Made by a program: the position numbers and the translations under genes. Shown piece after piece: positions 18,031 through 25,116 of a stretch of 34,821 nt of DNA. The stretch lies in IMG/VR virus record IMGVR_UViG_3300033064_005668, positions 1 through 34,821 of that record; one strand, written 5' to 3'. The notes under the pieces are model-generated. The model worked only from the letters and a program-made list of their open reading frames with translations. It had not been told where the DNA came from and did not search any database. This DNA comes from a virus. Every line of letters starts with the position of its first letter. Within the stretch, counting starts at the first letter, position 1.

Positions 18031-18822
18031 TCACTCGTCTCCTATTTTTAGTATTTTATTTTGTGATAATTTACCAGCTCGTATATCCTGCAACAATTTT
18101 GATAGTTTTTGAAAAACGATTAGTCCTCGTGTTTTAGAAAAGTCTTTACTTTGTTTAATTCTTATTAAGTGTAATCCCTTACCAATAATTAATCCGGTTT
18201 TTTTATCATCATATTTATTATTTCTTTTCAGGGCGTCGTCACCCCATACTGGTTCGAAATGAGATGGTCCATCAATCTCAATAGCTACATTTATTTTAGG
18301 CACAAAAAGATCGATCTGCAACCTGGTATTTAGTATGCTTTGTTCCTTATGAAATTCTACCGCCCAGCCATCTGATAATAACTTATTTAACAAGAATTTT
18401 TCTAATTTCGATCCTGTTTTTCCGGCTTCCCTAACAGCAGCATTTGCTTGTTTAAGAATATCTTGTTTTTCTATGTCGCTTTTATTGTCCCAGCTTGCTT
18501 TAGCTCTAAGCCTACGTTTTTCTATCTCGTTATTATCTATATTTTCCCAAGCATGTAATACCGATAAACCAATTTTTTCTTTAGTTTCCAAAGATCTCTT
18601 TGTTCCTTTAGTAGGGTGCTTAATCCTACCGCTACTTAAGGCGCTTTTTTGCGCTTCGCTTTTGTCTCTTATTTTTATATTTAGTCTCATTGCGTCTCTA
18701 CGAATTTTGTTAGCATAGGTACCAATGTTTTTAGCAATATCTCCAAAACTTTTTTTATCTATTTCGTATTCTTTTTTTAAAAAGGAACCTTTATCTTTAT
18801 CGTTCATATTCTTATATATCAT
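18031..18822 (-). CDS. NUMOD3/HTH plus Vsr-like (PD-(D/E)XK) nuclease
   Basis: A 263-residue protein. Residues 18-60 look like a helix-turn-helix (SFGDIAKNIGTYANKIRRDA). Around 66-86 is a NUMOD3-like segment (KHPTKGTKRSLETKEKIGLS), a DNA-binding motif of homing endonucleases. From about 137 there is a nuclease domain: SKLEKFL (E141), then IDLFVP (D171), then IEIDGPSH (E182, D184). Later charged residues include KRNNKYDDKK. This is the order found in Vsr/DUF559-type restriction-fold nucleases. The ATG overlaps the previous stop (ATGA). It may be a free-standing homing endonuclease or a phage junction-resolving/repair nuclease. The tight operon placement slightly favours a resident function. 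Confidence 0.6.
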   Translation of the reverse strand: MIYKNMNDKDKGSFLKKEYEIDKKSFGDIAKNIGTYANKIRRDAMRLNIKIRDKSEAQKSALSSGRIKHPTKGTKRSLETKEKIGLSVLHAWENIDNNEIEKRRLRAKASWDNKSDIEKQDILKQANAAVREAGKTGSKLEKFLLNKLLSDGWAVEFHKEQSILNTRLQIDLFVPKINVAIEIDGPSHFEPVWGDDALKRNNKYDDKKTGLIIGKGLHLIRIKQSKDFSKTRGLIVFQKLSKLLQDIRAGKLSQNKILKIGDE

Positions 18823-19145
18823 AGTTCAAATACCTTTACATTTTTGAGATTATTTTTACATAACCCAGACTCTAAAATTTGTTTTGTGGAACAGAACAAG
18901 GAGATGTTCTCGGACCGAATATCGTCTTTGTTCTCTAGCCAATCTTGAATTTCCAAGAAAACAACCTCTATATCCTCAAACCTTGTGTAGTAAGAAGGAA
19001 TGACGGCGTAAGAACATATACCAATATTATGGTCAGATATTATAAATACATCATCTATATTATTATATTTTGACAAAACGACATCTATGGTGTTAAGATG
19101 TTCTACTTTTGATATCCATATTCCTAAATTAATTTGTGTATTCAT
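18819..19145 (-). CDS. Unknown protein in the sugar cassette
   Basis: A 108-residue protein of unknown function with alternating hydrophobic strands (DVFIISDHNIGICSYAVIP) and a helix with EIQDWLENKDD. No catalytic motif is recognised. Its start lies inside the end of the nucleotidyltransferase-like gene, and its stop overlaps the next start, so it is translated as part of this block. A Rossmann-like half-domain or an accessory subunit of the neighbouring enzyme is possible. Confidence 0.5.
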   Translation of the reverse strand: MNTQINLGIWISKVEHLNTIDVVLSKYNNIDDVFIISDHNIGICSYAVIPSYYTRFEDIEVVFLEIQDWLENKDDIRSENISLFCSTKQILESGLCKNNLKNVKVFEL

Positions 19146-19770
19146 AATATTTACTTTTTATTTTTTTATGATAAAACAATGGCCTAAAAACTACCCCTAA
19201 ATCAATAAGACGATTAATTAGTTCGAACACAAAATAATTTTTATGTTTTGTCTCTTTGAGAATATCTTGTAATATTCTAATATCTTTTTGTGTTATATAA
19301 TAGATATCTTCTATATAGTTTGGTAAATTAAAACTAATATTGTCAATTCTACCCTCGTTGATGATGCACCCTATTTGTTTTTCGTGATTTGGAACCACAA
19401 CAATTTGATTTCCTAGTTCTTTACTGAACGCCTGGAATATATTTTTCTCTAAAATTGTATAACCACAAACAATAAAAGTATTCTGATCCAGTAAATTCTT
19501 GACCAAGGACAAGCTATGTCCGTCGTTAAGATTTTCATAATCGACATTATTAACATAAATAACATCCTTGTAATTTTGAATTAGAAAATTTTCTATTTTT
19601 TTTGATTCAAATCCTCCGACATAAACTATGCGAGATTTTGGAAATCTTTTTTTGATAGTATCATGCTGCTGTTGCATTAGATTTAGATTTTTATCCACCC
19701 TAAGTAAGCCTGCACACCCTTTAGATTTCATTCCCTTATTATATTTGTCTGCTATAATGATAAAATTCAT
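19129..19770 (-). CDS. Nucleotidyltransferase-like (GT-A fold) protein
   Basis: A 213-residue protein. The N-terminus (FIIIADKYNKGMKSKGCAGLL) occupies the place of the nucleotide-binding loop of sugar-nucleotidyltransferases. It is followed by an L-x4-Q-x-D-T-I-K helix and SRIVYVGGFESKKIENFL, matching the VVxGFxxxxI strand-turn of the family. The expected loop glycines and arginine are only partly kept, and a DxD-like site is not obvious. It may be a diverged enzyme or a non-catalytic relative. Genuine members make NDP-sugars from sugar phosphates and NTP, which would feed the neighbouring glycosyltransferases. The ATG overlaps the previous stop. Confidence 0.55.
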   Translation of the reverse strand: MNFIIIADKYNKGMKSKGCAGLLRVDKNLNLMQQQHDTIKKRFPKSRIVYVGGFESKKIENFLIQNYKDVIYVNNVDYENLNDGHSLSLVKNLLDQNTFIVCGYTILEKNIFQAFSKELGNQIVVVPNHEKQIGCIINEGRIDNISFNLPNYIEDIYYITQKDIRILQDILKETKHKNYFVFELINRLIDLGVVFRPLFYHKKIKSKYYEYTN

Positions 19771-20510
19771 ACAATTATATGGTCTTTATCTTCTTCTAGA
19801 ATATCTTTTTTTTCTACTATCAAAGAATATCTATAGTTTAAGGTACTAAAAAGCATATATGACCTATCTTTATTTCTAATAACAACAAATCTTTCCATAT
19901 CTTCGTACACAGTTGTGTTTGCCCTATTTATAATATCTTCCATATTGGTTGATACTTGCGTTACACTTAACACGAACCTATACTTTTTGTTTGTTACAAC
20001 AACTTCATCCAAAACATATTTTTCTACCAACATAGTTTGAACACGCCACTTGCAATCTAGATTAGCTCGTAAAAGAATATTTTTGATAGTCTCATATGAG
20101 AACCTATTATCATCATTCTGATATCTGACAAAGATAATTTTTCGTGGTTTTATAGATAGTTTTTTGAGCTCTGATATCAATTGATCAACATCATTAAGAC
20201 CTATATGTTTTAAATCTATAACTAATAAATAGTGTATAAAGTTTTTCTCTTGAAACTTTTGTATTTTTTCTTCTATAGATAAATGTTCAAGTTTTCTTTT
20301 TTCAAACCAGCTATTTTCTCTATATCCTATGCATTTCTTGTTGTTTATAATGTAGAATTCTTTATTTTCGTCATATGCTTCTACTATTTCTATATTTTTA
20401 TTTCTATATTTTTCTATGTACGACAAATGACAGTCAATCTGGGTGTTGTCTTCATATTTTGCAAAAACGCAATTTTTACAAGGAGTATGAACAGAATTTA
20501 TTGTTGACAT
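19767..20510 (-). CDS. Four-cysteine protein of the sugar cassette
   Basis: A 247-residue protein of unknown function. Cysteines at 11, 14, 27 and 60 (C-x2-C-x12-C-x32-C) lie in an N-terminal module that probably binds zinc or an Fe-S cluster. The rest (about 90-240) alternates strands and helices, for example HYLLVIDLKHIGLNDVDQL and PRKIIFVRY, like a GT-A/Rossmann fold without a visible DxD motif. It overlaps the glycosyltransferase upstream by 13 bases and the nucleotidyltransferase-like gene downstream by four. This coupling suggests a shared pathway, possibly as a non-catalytic glycosyltransferase-like partner. Confidence 0.5.
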   Translation of the reverse strand: MSTINSVHTPCKNCVFAKYEDNTQIDCHLSYIEKYRNKNIEIVEAYDENKEFYIINNKKCIGYRENSWFEKRKLEHLSIEEKIQKFQEKNFIHYLLVIDLKHIGLNDVDQLISELKKLSIKPRKIIFVRYQNDDNRFSYETIKNILLRANLDCKWRVQTMLVEKYVLDEVVVTNKKYRFVLSVTQVSTNMEDIINRANTTVYEDMERFVVIRNKDRSYMLFSTLNYRYSLIVEKKDILEEDKDHIIV

Positions 20511-22144
20511 TTTAAAAAATCCTCTTTGGCTATTGTTGATTCCTTTTCTCTTAGTTCTTCGCAGCCAATTTTATTGTTCAGATATTGTTCTAATGTCTGA
20601 ATGGCGTCGTTAAATGTAAAAGACTTTATGGATCCCCCACGAGCAATAATTTTTGAATTAAGATCTCTAATGATTTGTTGAATACCAGCAGTTTTAGTCA
20701 GATATGGCTCATTAATAATGTTTAAGCAAACATATTCTATAAATTCTCTAGGATTGAGATTTCCTGGAACACTCATATTTTCATGATTAGTTGTAAATTT
20801 TTGTTTAGTGTCCCAGGGTGTTTTTGTTGTTGTGTCTATATTTTCAAAACACTCGTCCCACACCCTGTATACATTGTCCCAAGTGTAGACGGATAAACAT
20901 TTTTCTCTTATTTTTTTAGAGTTTTCTTTTTTTATCTGATCAGATGTTTCGTTGAAGTATTCATACAATAGTCGTGTTGTAAAATTGTTGTCTGGGTATA
21001 CCCTATCCGCATTAGTTTCTAATTCTCGAAATTTTCTTTTAACTGGAATTTTTACTCCGTATAAATTTTCTGAGATTTCTGTCATAGCACTATAATCTAC
21101 AGAAGCTATTTGTAATCCACAAGCAGCCGCCTCAATTTGTGGCATACCAAAACCCTCACATATAGCATACTGAATGAAGATATCAAATAGGTTGTAGATC
21201 TCGTTAAGGGATTGTGTAGATACGCTATTGGCGACACTAGCAAAACAAGCACTATTATCAGCATTACAATATTTGCATTTAACTAAAGAGCTATTAAATT
21301 TAGCTGGAAAATATCGTTGACAATTCCTACAAGTATATGTAAAATACGTTTTATTTAAAAGACCAAACTCTAATAGTAAACTAGGTAAATCCCATCCGTT
21401 TTCTTCTGGATATGATGTGTGTAAATATAAATATGTCTTATTATACTTTTGAGTATCTTTTATTAAATTGAGATAGTTTTTAAAGGCTAATAAAATATCT
21501 GGAATTAATTTTCTTTTCTGGTTCCTCATAACGATACCCACGACATCGACATCTTCTCCAAAATATTTGATCTTATGAGCCCTTTTTTCTTCTATTGGAT
21601 AAAACTCGTTTGGGTTTATACCAGCATTGGCTATCTTTGGGAATATATTTAACTTATTGCCACCACCGGATATCAAAGTTTGCCTAGCCCACTCAGTATA
21701 TGGAATGATAACATCGGCATTGGCAAAAGTATAATACCATTCAACTTTTTGTGGTGCAGAGTCGACCGTAGGCATTAATATCCAATGAAAGTGTTTTCGA
21801 TAAGGAGTAGATTCTTGATAAGCGCTCATCCAATAGTCTCTTACGTCAAAAACTATGTGTGGCTTAAAATCTAAAATTGCTCTATTAAACCTCCAGGCTC
21901 CGAACTGATTAAGAGTATTATTCTTGTATGTTTCAAAGGCCGGGTCTGTATGAGTTACTGCATTTGGGTAAAATTTCCATGGAGTTGTTTTTATTTCTGG
22001 ACGAGTACTCTCGGCATAGCAGCCTAGCTCGGCTACTTCATATTTTCCAGAATTGTGTAGTCTCGACAATAATTCGTTGCCATATACGCCATATCCACTG
22101 GCAATAAAATGAGAATCATTAACGATAAAAACTCTTTTTTTCAT
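20498..22144 (-). CDS. GT-B glycosyltransferase with embedded zinc ribbon
   Basis: A 548-residue protein. It starts with KRVFIVNDSHFIASGYGVYG, a GT-B N-terminal loop, and ends its nucleotide-binding half with EGFGMPQIEAAACG, which carries the E-x7-E motif (E330 and E338). Between the two, residues 272, 275, 290 and 293 are cysteines (CRNC ... CKYC), forming a zinc ribbon inserted just before the donor-binding helix. About 130 residues after the catalytic half look helical. It is the first gene after a terminator-like hairpin and probably heads the sugar cassette. The donor sugar and acceptor are unknown. No signal peptide or membrane segment is seen, so action in the cytoplasm is expected. 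Confidence 0.75.
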   Translation of the reverse strand: MKKRVFIVNDSHFIASGYGVYGNELLSRLHNSGKYEVAELGCYAESTRPEIKTTPWKFYPNAVTHTDPAFETYKNNTLNQFGAWRFNRAILDFKPHIVFDVRDYWMSAYQESTPYRKHFHWILMPTVDSAPQKVEWYYTFANADVIIPYTEWARQTLISGGGNKLNIFPKIANAGINPNEFYPIEEKRAHKIKYFGEDVDVVGIVMRNQKRKLIPDILLAFKNYLNLIKDTQKYNKTYLYLHTSYPEENGWDLPSLLLEFGLLNKTYFTYTCRNCQRYFPAKFNSSLVKCKYCNADNSACFASVANSVSTQSLNEIYNLFDIFIQYAICEGFGMPQIEAAACGLQIASVDYSAMTEISENLYGVKIPVKRKFRELETNADRVYPDNNFTTRLLYEYFNETSDQIKKENSKKIREKCLSVYTWDNVYRVWDECFENIDTTTKTPWDTKQKFTTNHENMSVPGNLNPREFIEYVCLNIINEPYLTKTAGIQQIIRDLNSKIIARGGSIKSFTFNDAIQTLEQYLNNKIGCEELREKESTIAKEDFLKCQQ

Positions 22145-22167
22145 TTTTGTTCCATTTATAATAGAAA

Positions 22168-22203
22168 ATGGTTAAAACCCCTATTTCTAGAGGCTCTAAC
22201 CAT
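22168..22203 (-). terminator. Rho-independent terminator or attenuator after ssb
   Basis: On the minus strand ATGGTTA pairs with TAACCAT, with an inner CCTCT/AGGGG stem (one G-U pair) and a six-base loop. It is followed by TTTTCTATTAT. It lies 11 bases after the ssb stop and before the glycosyltransferase ATG at 22144, so it would end or attenuate ssb transcription. Confidence 0.55.
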
Positions 22204-22214
22204 ATTCTTGTTTT

Positions 22215-22583
22215 TTAGAAAGCGACAGTTTCTGTTGCAGATTCCCTATTCTTTTTTGCCCTAACTATTGGTGCAAAATTATTTACTCTAACCTTAAGAG
22301 TGCTATGCTTAACACCATCTTTTTCCCAGCTGTCGTTCCTTAGACTTCCTTCGATCATAACAAGATCCCCTTTCTTCAAGGAGGACGACACGGCTTCTGC
22401 TCCACTATCCCATGCCTCGCACTGAATAAACGAAGTCGCTTTATCCTGTGTGCCATCGGCTTTTATAAACTCTCTGGATGTAGCAACAGTAAAGTTAACA
22501 ACAGATGTTTGTTTACTTCCGATGTTAACTGTTCTTAGTTCTGGATCTCTAGCCAGATTACCTCTCAACACGACAATATTCAT
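22215..22583 (-). CDS. ssb: Single-stranded DNA-binding protein
   Basis: A 122-residue OB-fold SSB. The start MNIVVLRGNLARDPELR, then TVATSREF and a W-x-S/G-type strand (IQCEAWDSGAEAVS), match bacterial/phage SSB. KGDLVMIEGSLR.DSW is the usual L45 loop and following strand. A longer frame reaches back to 22634, but the ATG at 22583 has AAGGAG seven bases upstream and gives the canonical N-terminus, so it is preferred. The C-terminus ends ATETVAF. It keeps the final Phe but lacks the acidic DDDIPF-type tail of bacterial SSB, so interaction with host SSB partners may be altered. It follows the polymerase C-half but has its own promoter. Confidence 0.92.
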   Translation of the reverse strand: MNIVVLRGNLARDPELRTVNIGSKQTSVVNFTVATSREFIKADGTQDKATSFIQCEAWDSGAEAVSSSLKKGDLVMIEGSLRNDSWEKDGVKHSTLKVRVNNFAPIVRAKKNRESATETVAF

Positions 22584-22590
22584 AAAGGAA

Positions 22591-22596
22591 CTCCTT
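22591..22596 (-). promoter_or_regulatory. Ribosome binding site that fixes the ssb start
   Basis: AAGGAG on the minus strand lies seven bases before the ATG at 22583 and decides in favour of this start over the longer open frame. Confidence 0.75.
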
Positions 22597-22622
22597 CTTA
22601 AAAGTAAAATGCCAACTACAAC

Positions 22623-22650
22623 ATTATAAACCATGCTGACGGTGTGTCAA
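22623..22650 (-). promoter_or_regulatory. Consensus sigma-70 promoter for ssb
   Basis: On the minus strand TTGACA (22650-22645), a 16-base spacer and TATAAT (22628-22623) match the bacterial consensus at all twelve positions. The -35 overlaps the TGA stop of the polymerase C-half. The predicted start of transcription near 22616 leaves a leader of about 33 bases with the AAGGAG site. Confidence 0.75.
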
Positions 22651-24254
22651 GTACGGGCCATGTATGCTTTTTCTACAATAAAACTATCTTTGCTTTTAGA
22701 TTTGCTGCCACTAACAATAATAACGTTACCGCTAAATAATATTGACCTATATTTTCTATAAACTTCTGGAAAGAATATAACAGAATCAACACACCCTGTG
22801 CCATCGCAAAGAGTAACAAAGCTCATTTCTTCACCAGGATTTTTACCTTTTTTAGTTTTTGTCACATTTATAGAATCCACCTCGCCACCCATTATCAGTT
22901 TTTCTGTTAATATAGAAGTTTTAAAATTTTTGCAAGTTATGTTGGTCATACTAATGTCGTACATATCAACTTTTGAACAAGTGATTGGGCATCCCAAACC
23001 AGCATCCTCAACATCCGCTATCCATTCTGGACTATCTTGTAGACTAAACGGAGGATTATTGAGAGTGTTAATACAATCAGATATTATTTTTTTTCTATTC
23101 TTATTAATCTTGGGTTGATTTTGTAAAACTAATAGAGCTTCCTGAAGTGGAATATCAACATTTATATAGGCTATCTCTTTTTTGGTTAAATTGCTGATTA
23201 TATCATATTCAAATAGCATAGATGTTCTGGTTTTATTTAAATATGACAACGCACCACATTCTATCATAGTCCTGGCTGCTGTGGAATTAATATTGCACAA
23301 AATATTTAACAACACTGCTAGCCAGGACGATTCTGCCAAAGGTTTTTTTAGGTCGCTAACTATTTTAGTTAATTTATCAAAAACAGATTTTCCAACACCT
23401 TTGATATCTGTTAGTCCAAAATAAATATCATTATCTTTTAATACAAAAAGCTTATTCATAATCCTTAGATCGGGAGTTCGTATCGTGATATCCATCTCGT
23501 TAGCATTTTGTACTAATGCCTTGATTTCTTCTTGTGGATTAATTTTATCTCCAGCAAATCTGAGATAAGATGCAAAAAATATCTTTGGAAAGTGTGCTTT
23601 AGCATATGCCGACAAATAAGCATTAATAGCATAGCTAACGCTGTGAGACTTATTAAATGAATATCTTTGACTTTTTTCTATCCATCCGAAAATTTGTTCA
23701 GCCTCGTTTTCTGTAACAACTTTTGTTTTGGATACTCCTTCTAGGAATTTGGTTTTAACTTTTGCCATTTCTTCTGGTTTCTTTTTGCCGATAGCTTTAC
23801 GTAACATGTCTGCTTCTTGCAAATTAAAGCCAGCAATATTTTTGGCTATTTCCATAGCCTGTTCTTGGTATATCATTTCCCCATATGTGGTTTTGAGAAT
23901 CGGCTCCAGTGCGGGATGAAAGTAATCCAGTGACTCTTCGCCATTCTTTTTGTCAATATAGTGATTAGTAACACTTTTTCCATTGCGAATTGCTTCCAAT
24001 GTTCCTGGTCTAAGGATCGCTATCAAAGCAGATAATTGTTCGATATTCTCTGGTTTTAGTTTTTTGGCTATAGATCTACCAAGTCTAGATTCCAGTTGAA
24101 ATATCCCCTTGGTATTACCGTCGCTAATCAAATCCCATGTCCTAGAACATTCTAAATTAATATGCTCTATGGTAGGATCGAAATCGATGCTTTTGTTGGC
24201 TTCGTTCAATAAGTCAAAGGAGCATCCACAACTATACGCAAATTTTTGTTTCAT
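22647..24254 (-). CDS. dnaE: DNA polymerase III alpha subunit, C-terminal half (DnaE-C)
   Basis: A 535-residue protein colinear with the fingers and C-terminal part of bacterial DnaE. GIFQLES is at 50-56, LRPGTLEA near 81, YQEQAMEIA near 129 and ADMLRKAIGKKKPEEM at 148-163. FNKSHSVSYA is at 200-209 and a helix-hairpin-helix GLTDIKGVG at 280-288. An OB-fold-like region occupies about 450-530. It lacks the tau-binding C-terminal domain of E. coli DnaE. Residues 1-20 (KFAYSCGCSF) form an extra N-terminal extension with two cysteines, and a third cysteine is at 36. All three catalytic aspartates are in the separate N-half gene, so this piece cannot polymerise alone. Its ATG overlaps the stop of the exonuclease gene. 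Confidence 0.9.
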   Translation of the reverse strand: MKQKFAYSCGCSFDLLNEANKSIDFDPTIEHINLECSRTWDLISDGNTKGIFQLESRLGRSIAKKLKPENIEQLSALIAILRPGTLEAIRNGKSVTNHYIDKKNGEESLDYFHPALEPILKTTYGEMIYQEQAMEIAKNIAGFNLQEADMLRKAIGKKKPEEMAKVKTKFLEGVSKTKVVTENEAEQIFGWIEKSQRYSFNKSHSVSYAINAYLSAYAKAHFPKIFFASYLRFAGDKINPQEEIKALVQNANEMDITIRTPDLRIMNKLFVLKDNDIYFGLTDIKGVGKSVFDKLTKIVSDLKKPLAESSWLAVLLNILCNINSTAARTMIECGALSYLNKTRTSMLFEYDIISNLTKKEIAYINVDIPLQEALLVLQNQPKINKNRKKIISDCINTLNNPPFSLQDSPEWIADVEDAGLGCPITCSKVDMYDISMTNITCKNFKTSILTEKLIMGGEVDSINVTKTKKGKNPGEEMSFVTLCDGTGCVDSVIFFPEVYRKYRSILFSGNVIIVSGSKSKSKDSFIVEKAYMART

Positions 24255-24937
24255 CTAAATGAATCTTTAAACTTTACCTTTGATGCCAAACTTCTGTGTA
24301 ATCTCATAAACCTAATTAAGATATCAGCAGTGTCTCTTACGTCTTTGATAGCATCGTGAGCACCAGTTTTATCTATACCAAAATATTCTCGTAAATTATC
24401 CATACTATAGCTTTTTAACTCGGCGTTATGTTCAAACCAATAAAATACCAAATTCATTACATCTATTACGTCCCTAGGATAAAATATATCTGTAGTGTTT
24501 TCTTTGTTAATATTTCCATACTTGATGCTTAGTCTATCTATAATTTTTAAATCGAACCTATTGATATTATATCCAGAGGCAATCGGAGCACTAAATTGGC
24601 TTTTCCTAGATGATCTGGAATGGTATTTTTGTAAATACGCAATAAATAAATTCCATGATTGTTGTTGTTTTGGATAGTTTTTCCATTCACTTAACACATC
24701 GTCTTTTGAACATCCTTTTACCTTGGAATGAAAATCAAGAATATCCGTTGTGTAAGTATAGTCATCATTATTTTCCAATACTTCTGGCTTAAAGTTTATA
24801 TTAAATTCAGAGTTTGGAATAATTTCTAAATTTATCGGATCTACCATCACAGCAGCGATTTGCACTGGGCTACAAATCTTAGGGTCGCAACCATCAGTTT
24901 CAAAATCAAATATGCAAATTTTATTATAATTAATCAT
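24251..24937 (-). CDS. DEDDh 3'-5' exonuclease, epsilon-like proofreading subunit
   Basis: A 228-residue exonuclease of the DnaQ/epsilon family. Exo I is FDFETDG (D11, E13), Exo II is GYNINRFDLKIID (D129) and Exo III is GAHDAIKD with H194 and D199 in H-x4-D spacing. All four metal-binding acids and the general-base histidine are present, so it should remove mispaired 3' ends. There is an insertion of about 40 residues between Exo I and Exo II. It lies between the two halves of the polymerase gene, overlaps the 61-residue gene by eight bases and the C-half by four. Stoichiometric assembly with the polymerase is therefore likely. No clamp-binding motif was identified with confidence. Confidence 0.88.
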   Translation of the reverse strand: MINYNKICIFDFETDGCDPKICSPVQIAAVMVDPINLEIIPNSEFNINFKPEVLENNDDYTYTTDILDFHSKVKGCSKDDVLSEWKNYPKQQQSWNLFIAYLQKYHSRSSRKSQFSAPIASGYNINRFDLKIIDRLSIKYGNINKENTTDIFYPRDVIDVMNLVFYWFEHNAELKSYSMDNLREYFGIDKTGAHDAIKDVRDTADILIRFMRLHRSLASKVKFKDSFR

Positions 24938-25115
24938 TAACTTGTACTACTGTTGTTAGAGGCTTAATCTGAATAACTTCTGACGGATCGGCTGTGTTTG
25001 CGGCGTTTAGTATTTTACAGCAGCTAACTTTTTTGTCTACTATTTTCTTATATTGTTTACCATTTAGAGTAAACACATCATCAGTTTTTAATTCTTGAAA
25101 CTTTATATCTCTCAT
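24930..25115 (-). CDS. Small unknown protein between the polymerase halves
   Basis: A 61-residue protein, with AAGGAG in the 3' end of the polymerase N-half six bases before its ATG. It reads as a small beta-rich domain (VFTLNGKQYKKI, then VSCCKILNAAN, then VIQIKPLTTVVQV). The adjacent Cys-Cys at about 32-33 is the only notable feature. I recall similar short proteins in other phages but no function for them. Position between DnaE-N and the exonuclease makes an adaptor or bridging role worth testing. Nothing in the sequence proves it. Confidence 0.6.
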   Translation of the reverse strand: MRDIKFQELKTDDVFTLNGKQYKKIVDKKVSCCKILNAANTADPSEVIQIKPLTTVVQVND

Positions 25116-25116
25116 T

